From an uncultured Sphingomonas sp. (lineage in GTDB: Bacteria > Pseudomonadota > Alphaproteobacteria > Sphingomonadales > Sphingomonadaceae): 7,983 nt of DNA. Position 1 is the first letter of the stretch, and every line of letters starts with the position of its first letter. The position numbers and the translations under genes were made by a program. The stretch covers positions 1 through 7,983 of the forward strand of contig CAKTFL010000088.1 of assembly GCA_934555855.1 (NCBI GenBank). Direction: 5' to 3'. The notes under the pieces are model-generated. The model was not told where the DNA came from, ran no database searches, and worked only from the letters and a program-made list of their open reading frames with translations. This document shows positions 1-6,704 of the stretch, piece by piece.

Positions 1-161
1 CACGCCGGATGAGCTGGACGACCACACTGGAGGTGCCGGCCCCCTGACACTCGCCATCGGGACTTGCAGGCGAGCTCGGCGTGGCGACCCTCGCTACCTG
101 AATATTGGGGGGTGACGTCGTCCCCGCCCCCCCTTCCGCTGGTCCGTCATCCACGCCCGGA
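1..161. other. Downstream flank, no supported gene
   Basis: No hairpin with a T-tract is visible after the last stop, so the terminator must lie elsewhere or be Rho-dependent. A minus-strand frame is open from a GTG at 154 to the window edge (51 codons, ending GTSSVVVQLIRR). It has only moderate third-position GC and no ribosome-binding site. It could be the start of a further gene, but is not supported well enough to call. Confidence 0.4.
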
Positions 162-917
162 TCACAGGTGATGCCGCCTGAACGCGGCCGCGGCGTCGAC
201 ATACCAGTCGCTCCACTGCCGGCCGCCCCAACTCGATGCCGGCCCGCGGAACGACTGGTCGCCCATCCGCCGCCCCAGGTCCCGCCAGAAGATCGCCCGC
301 TGGTTCCTGGACAAAGCGCGACCCTGGACATAGCCGGCCAGCAGCCCGCCGCCGTAATTGGCGGCGGCTACCTTGCGACCGTACGGAAAGGCGTGATTGG
401 CCGGAATGTACTCGCGACCGAACGTGTCGAGCAGGTATTGCTGCGACTTCCCATCCGCCCCCAGCACGACGCCGCGCGACACGCCTCGCGCCGCCCAGTC
501 GTCGGCGATCTTGCCCGCCGCCGCCAGATAGCCGCCGGGAACGTTCTTCAGCGGCCCGGCGAGGAGGTTGAGCAGGAAGCTGAACGGGTCGTCGCCGCCG
601 ACCATCTTGAACACCTGCCTGGCGAACGTCAGCGTCTCCTTGGCGTCGGGTGTCTTGAGCTGTTGCAGATCGACCGACAGCTTGCCGACGATCGCCTTGG
701 CATTGATCCGGTAGTCCAGCGGAACGAAGCGGGCGTGGTTGGCCCTGTCGGGGATGACGCGCAGCAGCGCATAGGCCGGTGATGCCGGAGCCCGCGGGGT
801 TTCGGGATCCAGGAAGCTTGTCTTGCCGTCCAGCTTTCCGTCACCGGCTAAGCGGCTCCGGGCGCGGTCGACATCTTGCCATTCCAGCTCGTCGAGCGAT
901 TGCAGCTCCCTGAACAT
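162..917 (-). CDS. Unknown protein with SLDE N-terminus, Trp-rich C-terminus
   Basis: This 251-residue protein is not recognised. Its N-terminus carries SLDE at 7-10 with E12, D15 and D17, in the same positions as in the first gene of the operon, after which the two sequences are unrelated. The middle part is mixed, with a hydrophobic stretch PFSFLLNLLAGPL at 111-123. The C-terminal part (about 165-251) looks like a compact domain: YIPANHAFPYGRK, NYGGGLLAGYVQGRALS, then FWRDLGRRMG and WGGRQWSDWYV, with Trp at 211, 230, 235 and 238. There is no signal peptide or known catalytic motif. It closes the operon, 22 nt after the LuxR-type gene. The shared N-terminus suggests it is handled like the first gene product, for example as a second substrate or cargo; this is inference. 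Confidence 0.85.
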   Translation of the reverse strand: MFRELQSLDELEWQDVDRARSRLAGDGKLDGKTSFLDPETPRAPASPAYALLRVIPDRANHARFVPLDYRINAKAIVGKLSVDLQQLKTPDAKETLTFARQVFKMVGGDDPFSFLLNLLAGPLKNVPGGYLAAAGKIADDWAARGVSRGVVLGADGKSQQYLLDTFGREYIPANHAFPYGRKVAAANYGGGLLAGYVQGRALSRNQRAIFWRDLGRRMGDQSFRGPASSWGGRQWSDWYVDAAAAFRRHHL

Positions 918-923
918 GACATG

Positions 924-928
924 CCTCC
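924..928 (-). promoter_or_regulatory. Ribosome-binding site of the last gene
   Basis: GGAGG on the minus strand lies 6 nt before the ATG at 917. It selects that start over an upstream in-frame ATG at 1019 inside the LuxR-type gene. Confidence 0.75.
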
Positions 929-939
929 ATGATGGCGGG

Positions 940-1257
940 CTATGGCTGCGCGCCCTCCCCTCCCGCTCGGTCGGCCGCGAGGACGATGGAGCACAGCTCG
1001 ATACGCCTGGTGATCTCAAGCTTGGTGAAGATCCGGCGGAGATGGGTCGCGACGGTCCAATGACTGATGCCGAGATGCTGACCGATCTCCTTGTTGGAAA
1101 AGCCCAGCACCGTCAGTCGGGCGATCTCCTCCTCCCGATGCGAAAGGTGCGCGAAGAAGAGAGGAACCGTGGCCGAGGCCGTTGCGCGGGGCGGGGCGTG
1201 GGCGGGCGGCTCGGCATAAAGGCCGACATAGTCGCGAACGGCCAAACGCGTATGCAT
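940..1257 (-). CDS. LuxR/GerE-type HTH regulator, single domain
   Basis: This 105-residue DNA-binding protein has a full LuxR C-terminal helix-turn-helix at about 38-92: LSHREEEIARL, then GFSNKEIGQHLGIS and TVATHLRRIFTKLEI, followed by R-x-EL. These match the family pattern (LT-RE-E-L, SNKEIA, IS-TV--H---I--KL). It lacks a receiver or autoinducer-binding domain; the first 37 residues are too short and Pro/Ala-rich. Members without a sensor domain bind DNA as dimers and are usually controlled by amount or by a partner. The start ATG at 1257 has AGGAGG-like sequence (GGAGGT, 1264-1269) 6 nt upstream. It lies 15 nt after the previous gene and 22 nt before the next. As the only regulator in the operon it may act on its own promoter, perhaps at the palindrome near 7708; this is inference. 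Confidence 0.93.
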   Translation of the reverse strand: MHTRLAVRDYVGLYAEPPAHAPPRATASATVPLFFAHLSHREEEIARLTVLGFSNKEIGQHLGISHWTVATHLRRIFTKLEITRRIELCSIVLAADRAGGEGAQP

Positions 1258-1272
1258 GGCGCGACCTCCAGC

Positions 1273-2412
1273 TTAAGCAGTGCGGGCCTGTGTCTCGGGC
1301 GAGCGGCTGACCGGCCGGAAAGTCACCACATTGCTGCGGTCGGTCGGCGCGGCCCGCTGGAGACCGAGAGACTCGGCGCTGGTAAGCCAGTCGTCGCACG
1401 CGTCCACGATCGCTTCCAGCAGCGATTCGAAGTCGATGCGTACGGAGGTCAGCAGATAATCCTCGGCCAGCCAGCGCAGAATGTCTCGGCCGGTCGTCGC
1501 CATGCGGCTGCGCTGCGAAGTGACCGGCGTTTCGCGCAGATAGCGCTTCAACACCTCCTCCAGCACGTCCCAGGCATTGTCCGCCCCGAACAGGTTGATG
1601 ACGTCGGGTGCGCCGAGCACGGCGAATGCCTCCTGAAGCAGCGACATGACTTCGGTTCGCAGTACCGCCACATGGCCGTAGGACACCTGTTTGAGGTTGG
1701 CCCGCAGGTCGAGTCCCGAACGCCGGACGACCGCCATCGACCCGAACGTCTCATGCACGCCGCTCGGCCGCAGGACTTCCGACACCCGCTTGTCCTCGAA
1801 GAAGCGGGACACGTGGCGGGAGAAGTTCGCGAGCAGCGTGTGGAACACCGAATTGGGCTCCGCCCCGTGCGGCGGCACCGCATCGGTGTAGCCGAACACC
1901 TTGCGATACACGGACTTGCGGTCCGAATAGGTGTAGCGCAGCACGCGCTTGCGATCGAACTGGTACAGCGCCAGCGCACCCGGTCCGTCCGACAGGCGCA
2001 CCTCGCCCGACTGGAAGAGCTGCTGAAGCTTGAACACCGCGCGGAACACGCCCGCACGCTCATGCTGGTAGAGGTAGTAAAGGTCGCCCACCGCAGCCAG
2101 TCGGTCGCGGCTGATCTTGTCGTCATAGGTTGGGGCGAGCCCGGTCGGCCGGGCGTCGTCCAGGCGCGTCGCCACCTGGTCGCCCAGCCCGATCAGCCGG
2201 GTCAGCCCGTGATCATCGGGCGCAGCGCCGGGCAGGCCCCACCCGCTCTCCAGCAGGTCCTCCGCCTCGTCCACCCATTGATTGATGAGTTCGGCCTGTG
2301 CCGGTGTCTTGGCAAGCTCGTCCCGGGCATCGCGCACCAGGGTCGCACGCAGCGCCTGAAGCCGCGCCAGCAGGTCGTTCAGCTCGCCGATCGTCTTGGG
2401 ACCATCCGCCAT
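1273..2412 (-). CDS. Helical protein of unknown function
   Basis: This 379-residue protein is not recognised. The ATG at 2412 is chosen because AAGGAG (2421-2426), which overlaps the stop of the upstream gene, lies 8 nt before it. The open frame extends much further upstream but only as a shadow of that gene. The N-terminus (IGELNDLLARLQALRATL) is an amphipathic helix, as in the preceding gene, and most of the protein appears helical. A more conserved-looking core spans about 95-215, rich in aromatic and basic residues (YYLYQHERAG, ALYQFDRKRVLRYTYSDRK), which might bind nucleic acid or a partner; that is speculation. Near the C-terminus are helices rich in acidic and hydrophobic residues (DNAWDVLEEVLKRYL). 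No signal peptide, membrane segment or catalytic motif is visible. The tight spacing to both neighbours suggests it works with the 592-residue protein. Confidence 0.82.
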   Translation of the reverse strand: MADGPKTIGELNDLLARLQALRATLVRDARDELAKTPAQAELINQWVDEAEDLLESGWGLPGAAPDDHGLTRLIGLGDQVATRLDDARPTGLAPTYDDKISRDRLAAVGDLYYLYQHERAGVFRAVFKLQQLFQSGEVRLSDGPGALALYQFDRKRVLRYTYSDRKSVYRKVFGYTDAVPPHGAEPNSVFHTLLANFSRHVSRFFEDKRVSEVLRPSGVHETFGSMAVVRRSGLDLRANLKQVSYGHVAVLRTEVMSLLQEAFAVLGAPDVINLFGADNAWDVLEEVLKRYLRETPVTSQRSRMATTGRDILRWLAEDYLLTSVRIDFESLLEAIVDACDDWLTSAESLGLQRAAPTDRSNVVTFRPVSRSPETQARTA

Positions 2413-2417
2413 CGGGG

Positions 2418-4196
2418 TCACTCCTTGAAAGGGCGCGAGGTCCGCGCGCTGGTATAGCCACCATCGACCGGCGGCTCGCCCGCCAGTTGAACCGCCTGCG
2501 TCCTGGCTTCGTCCAGAAACCGCTTGAGCTCCGCGAACTGCCGGCGCACCCCGCCGAAGCTGGTGGGCAGGGTGATGGCCGACCCGAAGCTGCCGGCATA
2601 GCCGGCCACATCGGCAAGCTCGTCGCCAAGGATCTTCAACTCGTCCTGAGTCAGCGCGGCGGCCGCGTTCTCGATGCCGACGAACGGCGCGCACAAGGCG
2701 CGGACCCATCCGATGAACTGGGCAAGGGAGATATCGCGCGGACCGTCCGCGCCCAGGAACTGCACCTCCTGCTCGGCGGGCGTGGTCCCGAACCGGACCA
2801 GGTCGTTCTCCAGCGCCTCCGCAGCGCTGTCCGCCGCCGTGAGCAGCTCCTCCAATCGGCTCGCCGCCACCCCACGCCCCATGCCGCCGATCGGCACCGA
2901 CACGCGGGTCAGGATCGAATCCATGAGCTGGCCGAGAGCTGCGATCTCCGTCTTCACCTCCTCCTCGCGAACGGCGCTGGTCTTCACGCGCAGATTGTCG
3001 AAGATGATGCCGGTCCGTTCGGGTGAGGCCGACCACAAGCTCCCCGGATCGTTGTCGCGCGCCAGTTCCAGCGCTTGGTCGCCTGTGTCCCGGCCGATGA
3101 CCTCGCCGCGCACCAGAATGTCGATCAGCGCCGCGTTCAACCGCTCGAACTGATACCTGCCGCGCTGGGCGTTGAGGCCGAGCGGGTCGGCGGCGGTCGC
3201 GACGAGCTGGTCCAGCATCGTCCGAAGGCGCGCCCGGTCCTCGCCCGATCGCAGCGGCTGGGACGGAGCGAAGCGAAGCATGTCCGGCAGTCGGTCCATG
3301 ATCGCCAGCACGCCGTCCGCTTCCGCCCGCAACAGCTTGGCATTGACCAGCGCACTGCCGCGCAGCAGCCGCGGGTCGACATCGGGTTCCCGCACCGTCG
3401 GTTGGGGCGCGGCGCGATAATAGACGCGCGTCCCGTCCTGCTCCCGCCACGCGAAATTGCGCTTTAACCCGTCGATCAGCTGTGCGCGCAGCTGTTCCTG
3501 CTCGTCTGTCGGAGGAAGCTGCACGCCGTCGTGCGGCAGGCCGAAGGCATCGAGCGAGGCGGCGATCTGGTCGGCCACGGCGGGATAGCGCCGCCCGGTC
3601 GCGCGGCTGGTGGCGGCGGTCGCGGCGGATCCGGCGAGCGTAGTCGCCAGCATCTCGCTCAGATCGCGCACCGCCTCCGCGGTCGGGTCGATCCGGTCGG
3701 TTCCGGGGGAGGATGAAGCCATCTGCGTAACTCCTGGGGCAGTGTCTTGCTGGACGGTGATTGCTGATGAGAACAGGCTGTCGGCCTGCGCCCCGATCCG
3801 CCGGACGCGCGTGTCGAGCGAGCGGAGCGCTCGCCGGCCTGCATCCGCCGACAGTTCCGCCTCCATCTCGCCGATGTCGTCCAGGATGCGCGGCGACGAC
3901 AGCCCGGCGCGGATCTCCTCGACCAGCTCGTGAATATCGGCCAGCGCGGTAGGCGAGGCCGCGCCATCGCCCGGCCCCAACTCGGCAAAAGCCCTTCGCC
4001 TGTGGTGAAGCGCGCGCGTGCAGCTTTCCAGCAGCCGGTCGAGCGATACCGGGTCCTGCGGTGGCGGCATGGTCGCCCGCACCTTGCCCACCGCCGCCGG
4101 AAGCATGGCGAGATCGCGCCCGACCTTGTCCAGCATGGCGCGCAGGTCCCGCGCGGCCTCGGCCCGTTCAGGCAGGGGATCGGCAGCGTTCAGCAT
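2418..4196 (-). CDS. Helical protein of unknown function, possible fusion
   Basis: This 592-residue product is not recognised. The ATG at 4196 overlaps the peptidase stop (ATGCTGA), so translation is probably coupled; no good Shine-Dalgarno is present. The composition is helical and soluble, with no signal peptide or membrane segment. It looks like two units. Residues 1-158 end in a stretch (about 142-158) with poor third-position GC, as in a linker. M159 at 3722 is preceded by a near-ideal ribosome-binding site, and the segment after it begins like the N-terminus: TAEAVRDLSEML at 172-183 against RAEAARDLRAML at 11-22. Ribosomes may therefore start at both places, giving a 592- and a 434-residue form, or a former stop between two genes was lost. 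The C-terminal part includes FIGWVRALCAPF and a TLPTSFGGVRRQFAELKRFL segment. The next gene follows after 5 nt. Confidence 0.8.
   Translation of the reverse strand: MLNAADPLPERAEAARDLRAMLDKVGRDLAMLPAAVGKVRATMPPPQDPVSLDRLLESCTRALHHRRRAFAELGPGDGAASPTALADIHELVEEIRAGLSSPRILDDIGEMEAELSADAGRRALRSLDTRVRRIGAQADSLFSSAITVQQDTAPGVTQMASSSPGTDRIDPTAEAVRDLSEMLATTLAGSAATAATSRATGRRYPAVADQIAASLDAFGLPHDGVQLPPTDEQEQLRAQLIDGLKRNFAWREQDGTRVYYRAAPQPTVREPDVDPRLLRGSALVNAKLLRAEADGVLAIMDRLPDMLRFAPSQPLRSGEDRARLRTMLDQLVATAADPLGLNAQRGRYQFERLNAALIDILVRGEVIGRDTGDQALELARDNDPGSLWSASPERTGIIFDNLRVKTSAVREEEVKTEIAALGQLMDSILTRVSVPIGGMGRGVAASRLEELLTAADSAAEALENDLVRFGTTPAEQEVQFLGADGPRDISLAQFIGWVRALCAPFVGIENAAAALTQDELKILGDELADVAGYAGSFGSAITLPTSFGGVRRQFAELKRFLDEARTQAVQLAGEPPVDGGYTSARTSRPFKE
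2421..2426 (-). promoter_or_regulatory. Ribosome-binding site of the 379-aa gene
   Basis: AAGGAG forms the last two codons of the upstream gene (FKE-stop) and lies 8 nt before the ATG at 2412. It decides that start against the much longer upstream extension of the same frame. Confidence 0.75.
3731..3735 (-). promoter_or_regulatory. Internal ribosome-binding site before M159
   Basis: AGGAG on the minus strand sits exactly 8 nt before the ATG at 3722, inside the open frame of the 592-residue protein. It is stronger than the site in front of the annotated start at 4196, which suggests a separate or alternative 434-residue product. Confidence 0.55.
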
Positions 4197-5542
4197 CGCG
4201 CCAGCGCCGCGTAGAAATGGCGGTGAATGGTTTCGGGGGCCGTCCGCGCCCGGCCGAGCGCGACACGGGCGGCCGCGATCAGGAAACGTTCCGGCAGCAC
4301 GCCGGTCGAATCGCCGCGTTCCAGCCGCGTTGCCGCCTCGCGCACCAGCAGCGAGTGCTTGGGCTCGAAACGCACGACCTGCGCCAGCGCCCTGCCGCCA
4401 TATTCGGCGCACGGCTCGAACACGATAGCGTCCAGCACCGCGTCAATCTGACGCGGCAGGTCGGCGCGGACCCAGCCGGGCAAACGCGCCCAGACGTGCG
4501 CCGGATACAGCGCATCCCAGGCGCGGCGGAATGCCGCCGCGTCCTCCTCGAAACCGATACGCTCCAACAGCCGGATGTTGAGCGGCACGCGAATGACGGG
4601 CGTGGGATGCACGGCCTCGTCGCTCCAGCCGGCGGTCTGCCCGCGCGATCGCCCGACCACGTCCATCAACGACCCGACATAGGCCGGACCGATCAGCAGC
4701 GTGCCGGCAAGGTCGGCATAGGTCTCCTTGTGCCAGCGTTTCCACACCGCGGCGTTTGCATCGGGCAGGCCGGCGCGCCGGAAGGCGGCGGCGATCCGGT
4801 CGGGCATCACCTTCCACAGCCCCAGATCGTTCTGGAGATTGTGCGCGACCTCATGAGGCACGGCACCGAGCGACCACGGGTTGATCAGCCGGTGGCGAGG
4901 CACCTTGACCAGCGGGAAGGGATTGGCCCGCTGTCCGAGCAGGCTGAGCTTCACGCCACGGCGAAAGGTGGCGGGGCCGAATCCCGTCTCCGCATAGGCG
5001 AAGGGGGCCGGCGACGGGATCGGGCGCGCCTTGCCCAGACCGAGCCAGACGGCCTGGTAGCAATCCAGCGCGATCTGGTCGATCGCGCGCAGCCATGGCG
5101 CCATGCGCCCGCGCCGCTGGCCGAACAGGTTGACGTAAAACTCCCAGACCTTCTCCGTCTCGCCGGCGAGTTCGTGGTTGCGCTCCTTGAGCAGCAGCAG
5201 CCGGCGCAACCCCTCGTCCCCCAGCGCCGGCAGCTCGCGCGCGACCAGCGCCAGGCGGCGTTCCTGCCGCTCCTGCCGCCCGGCAAGCTCCGCCAGCAGG
5301 GCGTTCACAGCGCGGATATGGGCGGGGCCGGGCGCGTTCGGCCCGCTCCCGAACTGGTCCTCGGCAAAGGCCAGCATGGAAGTCGCGTAGCGCCGCGCAT
5401 TGACCGCGGTGCGATAGGCGAAAAAGGGCAGCGCGCCGGGTCCCTTCGCCGCAGCCGGTGTCGGTGGAGGAGCCGCCGGCCGGCGCACCATCGGCGCCGG
5501 AGCGGCCGCCACCCGGTCGAGGAGCGCCAGCGCGTTCACCAC
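4190..5542 (-). CDS. HExxH (gluzincin-like) metallopeptidase
   Basis: This 450-residue protein contains HEVAH at 230-234, the zinc-binding and catalytic motif of metallopeptidases. It is followed by E273 in KETYADLAG, matching the ExxAD pattern that supplies the third zinc ligand in many gluzincins, and by HPTPVIR at 312-318, which resembles the HP..R motif after the active site in M48-type enzymes. The family is not assigned; global resemblance to M48 is not evident. Residues 11-36 are Ala/Pro-rich, then about 40-170 is helical and precedes the catalytic part. There is no signal peptide, so it is probably cytoplasmic. The GTG start at 5542 (a second GTG follows directly) overlaps the upstream stop by 7 nt, and the stop overlaps the next start by 7 nt, so production is tied to both neighbours. 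Natural substrates could be the acidic FEG protein or the last gene product; that is inference. Enzyme class is fairly secure, the role is not. Confidence 0.85.
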   Translation of the reverse strand: MVNALALLDRVAAAPAPMVRRPAAPPPTPAAAKGPGALPFFAYRTAVNARRYATSMLAFAEDQFGSGPNAPGPAHIRAVNALLAELAGRQERQERRLALVARELPALGDEGLRRLLLLKERNHELAGETEKVWEFYVNLFGQRRGRMAPWLRAIDQIALDCYQAVWLGLGKARPIPSPAPFAYAETGFGPATFRRGVKLSLLGQRANPFPLVKVPRHRLINPWSLGAVPHEVAHNLQNDLGLWKVMPDRIAAAFRRAGLPDANAAVWKRWHKETYADLAGTLLIGPAYVGSLMDVVGRSRGQTAGWSDEAVHPTPVIRVPLNIRLLERIGFEEDAAAFRRAWDALYPAHVWARLPGWVRADLPRQIDAVLDAIVFEPCAEYGGRALAQVVRFEPKHSLLVREAATRLERGDSTGVLPERFLIAAARVALGRARTAPETIHRHFYAALARC

Positions 5543-6654
5543 GCCATCTCGCGCGCATTCAGCGCGGGGCGCGGCCGGGGCGCGGCAGGCGCCCTGGCCA
5601 TCGCCATCTTCGCCAGCGTGGCCAACCGGGGTCGCAGGGAGCGGTGGACCAGCATCGCCATGGGCGCCACAGCAGCGGGCGGAACGATTGGGTGACGCGA
5701 ATTGGCCTGGGCAATGGCGGCGGCAATGATCGCGCCGAGCGCGATGCCCTGCGACGACGCGGGCGGGCGACCGCCGGCCAGCCAGACGAACGCCCCCGCA
5801 AATGCGCGGCTGGCGGCGTCGGCATGGGCGGCACGCAACCCGGCTGCATCGCCGGGGTGCCGACGGCCATCCACCGCCTTGTCGAATGCAGCGGCGAAAG
5901 CGGGCGCGGCCGCCGCTCCTATACGCCTGCGCGCCTCACCGGCCGGTCCCGGGTGCTGTGCCCGGCCAGCCGGCCGGCGCGGGGCCGCGCTCCAGCCGGC
6001 CTCCCCCTCCCCGCCCAGGCTGCGTAGCGTCGGCGGTGTGCCGTCGCTGTGCGGCGGACGCGGCTTTACGCGCGTCAGGAGAAAAGTGGGTTCGGAAGAC
6101 GGCGGTTCCCGTCTGCTGGGCGGCGGCGGGGGGGTGGACGCGCTACGCAGGGTCGGCGGGACCGGCGCGGCACTCGCGAGCCGCCGCCGGGTCAGGCCCT
6201 GGGACAACCACTTCCACAGCTCCCCTTCCCCGCGTTGCGCTTCTCCGCCGCCATCTTGGCCAGCCTCTCCGTCCAGCCGGCCGATCGCCTCCCGCAGTCC
6301 CTCTCGGCGGCGCCTCGCGGGCGCAAGGGACTGTCCCACAGGTTTGTAGGTCCCCGGCGTCACCTTGTGCAGCACCACCGCCCTGGCATCCGCCGTTGCT
6401 GCCATGATCGCCCGGCAGGTCCGGATCAGCGACCGCGCGGCGGCCAGCCCCTCGGCATCAGTGGCAAGGCCCGCAAGCCGTGCTGATGCGGCCCTGGCGA
6501 CTGCCAGCGTCCGATCATAGAGCCTGGTCGCCTCGTCGGTCAGTTGCCTGGACGTATCGCCGCCCTTGGCGCGGGCGAGCAGTCCCTCGGCCCTGGGAAG
6601 GTCTGCCGTGAGACGTCGGTTCTGAGCGTTTAACTCGTTTCCAGCGTTGGACAT
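5536..6654 (-). CDS. Ala-rich protein, interrupted by palindromic insert
   Basis: This 372-residue protein is not recognised. I chose the ATG at 6654 because GGGAG (6663-6667) lies 8 nt upstream. An in-frame GTG at 6702 has no such site. Residues 1-105 look helical (AEGLLARAK, AASARLAGLA) and are followed by the short motif HKVTPGTYKP. A low-complexity P/R/S/G-rich stretch fills about 165-235. A very Ala-rich C-terminal part follows, with hydrophobic segments near 285-293 (FAGAFVWLA) and 303-315 (GIALGAIIAAAIA) that could touch membrane. The stop overlaps the start of the peptidase gene by 7 nt, indicating coupled translation. Two oddities affect the product: codon-third-position GC jumps to another frame at 6222-6273, as if two opposite one-base indels were present, and 6020-6150 looks inserted. 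The protein as read may therefore be partly wrong or degenerate. The C-terminal frame has good GC third positions down to the stop. Confidence 0.7.
   Translation of the reverse strand: MSNAGNELNAQNRRLTADLPRAEGLLARAKGGDTSRQLTDEATRLYDRTLAVARAASARLAGLATDAEGLAAARSLIRTCRAIMAATADARAVVLHKVTPGTYKPVGQSLAPARRRREGLREAIGRLDGEAGQDGGGEAQRGEGELWKWLSQGLTRRRLASAAPVPPTLRSASTPPPPPSRREPPSSEPTFLLTRVKPRPPHSDGTPPTLRSLGGEGEAGWSAAPRRPAGRAQHPGPAGEARRRIGAAAAPAFAAAFDKAVDGRRHPGDAAGLRAAHADAASRAFAGAFVWLAGGRPPASSQGIALGAIIAAAIAQANSRHPIVPPAAVAPMAMLVHRSLRPRLATLAKMAMARAPAAPRPRPALNAREMAW
6020..6150. repeat. Palindrome-bounded insert inside a gene
   Basis: The decamer ctgcgtagcg at 6020-6029 is the exact reverse complement of cgctacgcag at 6141-6150, so the 131-nt segment is bounded by inverted repeats. 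Inside, gacgg (6098-6102) pairs with ccgtc (6109-6113). In the reading frame, PPTLRS is encoded at both ends, 123 nt (41 codons) apart. The peptide between is low-complexity and unlike the rest of the protein. The frame stays open through it. This resembles a small mobile palindromic element lodged in a coding sequence. A local in-frame duplication is the alternative. Confidence 0.5.
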
Positions 6655-6704
6655 CTGACCAGCTCCCGTGATGGCCGCCAGGCCCGTCAGGCCGACATTC
6701 ACAT

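Noticed and set aside
1..154. Partial minus-strand gene starting at GTG 154
   Set aside because: The frame is open to the edge but only 51 codons long, with about 15 A/T-ending codons and no Shine-Dalgarno; not enough to call.
918..1019. Upstream extension of the last gene
   Set aside because: It would overlap the LuxR-type gene and lacks a ribosome-binding site, while GGAGG stands at 924-928; the shared SLDE motif position also supports 917.
823..2457. Plus-strand open frame of 544 codons
   Set aside because: It is antisense to three genes with good ribosome-binding sites and a recognisable HTH domain; its product is R/H/Q-rich with no domain. Long antisense frames are expected at this GC content.
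2413..3450. Upstream extension of the 379-residue frame
   Set aside because: This part is low-complexity G/R/A sequence in a shadow frame of the 592-residue gene, and the Shine-Dalgarno at 2421-2426 fixes the start at 2412.
4197..4412. Upstream extension of the 592-residue frame
   Set aside because: It overlaps the end of the peptidase gene; the ATGCTGA overlap at 4196 is the more typical coupled start.
4061..5695. Second plus-strand open frame of 544 codons
   Set aside because: It is antisense to the HExxH peptidase gene, whose motifs are clear; the equal length to the other frame is coincidence.
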